Below, one piece after another: positions 5,895 through 7,218 of a stretch of 7,218 bases of DNA. The notes under the pieces are model-generated. The model saw only the letters and a list, made by a program, of their open reading frames with translations, did not search any database and was not told where the DNA came from. Each line of letters opens with the position of its first letter. Within the stretch, counting starts at the first letter, position 1. This DNA is from an uncultured Clostridia bacterium (GTDB lineage: Bacteria; Bacillota; Clostridia; Oscillospirales; CAG-272), in contig CAMFEL010000106.1 of the NCBI GenBank assembly GCA_945949385.1, positions 1 to 7,218 of the forward strand, given 5' to 3'. The translations under genes and the position numbers were made by a program.

Positions 5895-7187
5895 TTACTT
5901 CTCTTCTTTGCGAAGCACATCGACTCCGATATACTTACGGAGCACCTCTGGCACGGTAACGCTGCCATCGGCGTTCTGATTCTGCTCCACTATAGCGGGG
6001 AGTATACGGCTGGTTGCAAGGCCGGAGCCGTTAAGGGTGTGAACATATTCCGTTTTGCCCGTCTCATTGCGGCGGAAACGCATGGAGCCGCGGCGCGCCT
6101 GATAATCGCGGGCGTTGGACACGGAGGAAACCTCCTTATATCCGTTCATGGAGGGAATATGGATCTCAATATCGTAGGTGCGCGCCATGGAAGCGGAACA
6201 GTCAGCCGCCGCCAGCTTTACGGTGCGGAAGTGGAAGCCCAGCCCCTTTACAAGGTTTTCGGCTTTGGTCACAAGCTCCTCAAAAGCCTCGTCGGACTTT
6301 TCGGGAAGCGTATACTGCACCATTTCCACCTTATTGAACTGGTGACCTCTCACCATGCCTCTCTCGTCGGCGCGGTAGGAGCCTGCCTCTCTGCGGAAGC
6401 AGGGGGTGTAGGATATATACTTGCGGGGCAGATCGGACTCGCTGAGAATTTCGTCGCGGTGCAGAGAGACAAGAGCGGTCTCCGCAGTGGGAAGCATAAA
6501 GCGGCGCTTTTCGTCCTCGGCAGTATCAAGCCAGTACACCTCATCCCTGAATTTGGGGAACTGTCCCGCCGTAAGTCCGCACTCATAGCCCAGCATATGG
6601 GGCACCAGTACAAGCTCGTAGCCGTCTGCTATATGGGTATCGATGAAGTAGTTGAGTAGCGCCCACTCGAGACGGGCGCCCATACCGCGGTATACCCAGA
6701 AGCCGTTGCCGGAAAGCTTTACGCCCCGCGGATAGTCGATAAGACCCAGATCCGTACAGAGATCAACATGGTTTTTTGGCTCAAAATCAAAGTGATGAGG
6801 CTCGCCGTAGTAGCGGAGAGGCTCGTTGTTCTCCTTGCCGCCGGGTTTAAGATCCGGGTCGGGCAGGTTGGGAAGTCCCAGCATAAGATTATTGTACTCG
6901 CTCTCAACCTCCTGAAGAGCGGCGTCGTTTGTCTTAATTTCCTCGGAAAGCTTTTTCATATCCGCAAAGATCCCCGAAACATCCTTGCCCTCTTTTTTGA
7001 GCACGGGGATCTCCTTGGATTTTTTATTCTGCTCCGCCTTTTTAGCCTCGTTCTCCGCAATCATGGCGCGGCGGCGGGAGTCAAGCTCCAGTATCCTCTT
7101 TATATCCTCCGCGGCGTCCTTGCCCTTTGCAGCAAGACGCGCAATAACATCCTCGGGGTTTTCTCTGATAAGCTTAATGTCAAGCAT
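5895..7187 (-). CDS. serS: Seryl-tRNA synthetase (diverged clostridial form)
   Basis: Cytoplasmic class II aminoacyl-tRNA synthetase that charges tRNA-Ser (and tRNA-Sec where present) with L-serine using ATP. The 430-residue length is normal for bacterial SerRS. The N-terminal part (about residues 25-100) is rich in Lys and Glu with heptad-like spacing, as expected for the tRNA-binding coiled-coil arm. The catalytic domain follows: the TxE motif (T234-A-E236), motif 2 (about 260-290, with F264-R-R-E267 and KVEMV), a late E352-V-S-S segment, and motif 3 (about 383-394, HTLNGSGLATSR, ending in the ATP-contacting arginine). Some blocks differ from the E. coli/Thermus type, for example PTAETALVSLHRDEIL and AADCSASM. 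I associate these with SerRS from gut Clostridia, from memory. The start is supported by an AAGGAG eight bases upstream. It is the first gene of the visible cluster; the next start lies 11 bp after its stop. Confidence 0.97.
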   Translation of the reverse strand: MLDIKLIRENPEDVIARLAAKGKDAAEDIKRILELDSRRRAMIAENEAKKAEQNKKSKEIPVLKKEGKDVSGIFADMKKLSEEIKTNDAALQEVESEYNNLMLGLPNLPDPDLKPGGKENNEPLRYYGEPHHFDFEPKNHVDLCTDLGLIDYPRGVKLSGNGFWVYRGMGARLEWALLNYFIDTHIADGYELVLVPHMLGYECGLTAGQFPKFRDEVYWLDTAEDEKRRFMLPTAETALVSLHRDEILSESDLPRKYISYTPCFRREAGSYRADERGMVRGHQFNKVEMVQYTLPEKSDEAFEELVTKAENLVKGLGFHFRTVKLAAADCSASMARTYDIEIHIPSMNGYKEVSSVSNARDYQARRGSMRFRRNETGKTEYVHTLNGSGLATSRILPAIVEQNQNADGSVTVPEVLRKYIGVDVLRKEEK

Positions 7188-7195
7188 TTCTTTAT

Positions 7196-7201
7196 CTCCT
7201 T
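7196..7201 (-). promoter_or_regulatory. Ribosome binding site of serS
   Basis: On the minus strand AAGGAG lies eight bases before the serS ATG, close to the ideal Shine-Dalgarno sequence and spacing. It fixes the serS start. Only about 17 bases remain upstream in the window, so the promoter and any T-box leader cannot be judged. Confidence 0.85.
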
Positions 7202-7218
7202 TATAATCTTATATGTCC

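Noticed and set aside
5862..6659. Plus-strand open frame of 265 codons opposite serS
   Set aside because: serS motifs 2 and 3 are intact on the other strand, and the plus frame shows no family resemblance.
7188..7218. T-box leader or promoter upstream of serS
   Set aside because: Only 31 bases are visible and they hold the ribosome binding site. The gaps before cysE (35 bp) and cysS (overlap) are also too short for a T-box.

Overview
All eight genes in this window lie on the minus strand, so transcription runs from the right edge to the left. In that direction the order is: serS (seryl-tRNA synthetase), a 195-residue two-helix membrane protein of unknown function, a membrane-anchored MORN-repeat protein, a lipoprotein, a 64-residue two-helix membrane protein, cysE (serine O-acetyltransferase), a zinc-ribbon CPBP-family membrane protease, and cysS (cysteinyl-tRNA synthetase). 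Gaps between them run from a 14-bp overlap to 72 bp, and most starts have a purine-rich ribosome binding site. The layout fits one transcription unit or a few closely packed ones. The promoter and any leader of serS lie beyond the right edge.

The window looks like a chromosomal segment of a Gram-positive Clostridia member, most likely Oscillospiraceae/Ruminococcaceae-like. Four things suggest this: the SerRS and CysRS resemble the diverged forms I associate with gut Clostridia; CysE resembles the short Firmicute type, with a coiled-coil tail; a cysE-cysS linkage is known in Firmicutes; and GC-rich intergenic hairpin repeats fill the left edge. The taxonomy rests on remembered resemblance, not on a search.

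Region by region: positions 7188-7218 hold only the serS ribosome binding site. Positions 5895-7187 are serS. Positions 3551-5883 form an envelope block of four uncharacterised or loosely classified proteins, all with a membrane segment or lipid anchor. Positions 1638-3515 carry cysE and the CPBP protease. Positions 230-1651 are cysS, whose stop codon sits inside a perfect 21-bp hairpin. Positions 1-187 are non-coding and hold a cluster of short GC-rich hairpins and one 14-bp A/T-rich inverted repeat.

The three enzymes share a metabolic axis: SerRS and CysE both use L-serine, CysE starts cysteine synthesis, and CysRS uses the cysteine. The membrane and surface proteins between them have no obvious role in that axis. 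They may be passengers of a housekeeping operon or an undescribed envelope module. I see no CRISPR array, RNA gene, transposase, phage gene or toxin-antitoxin pair.
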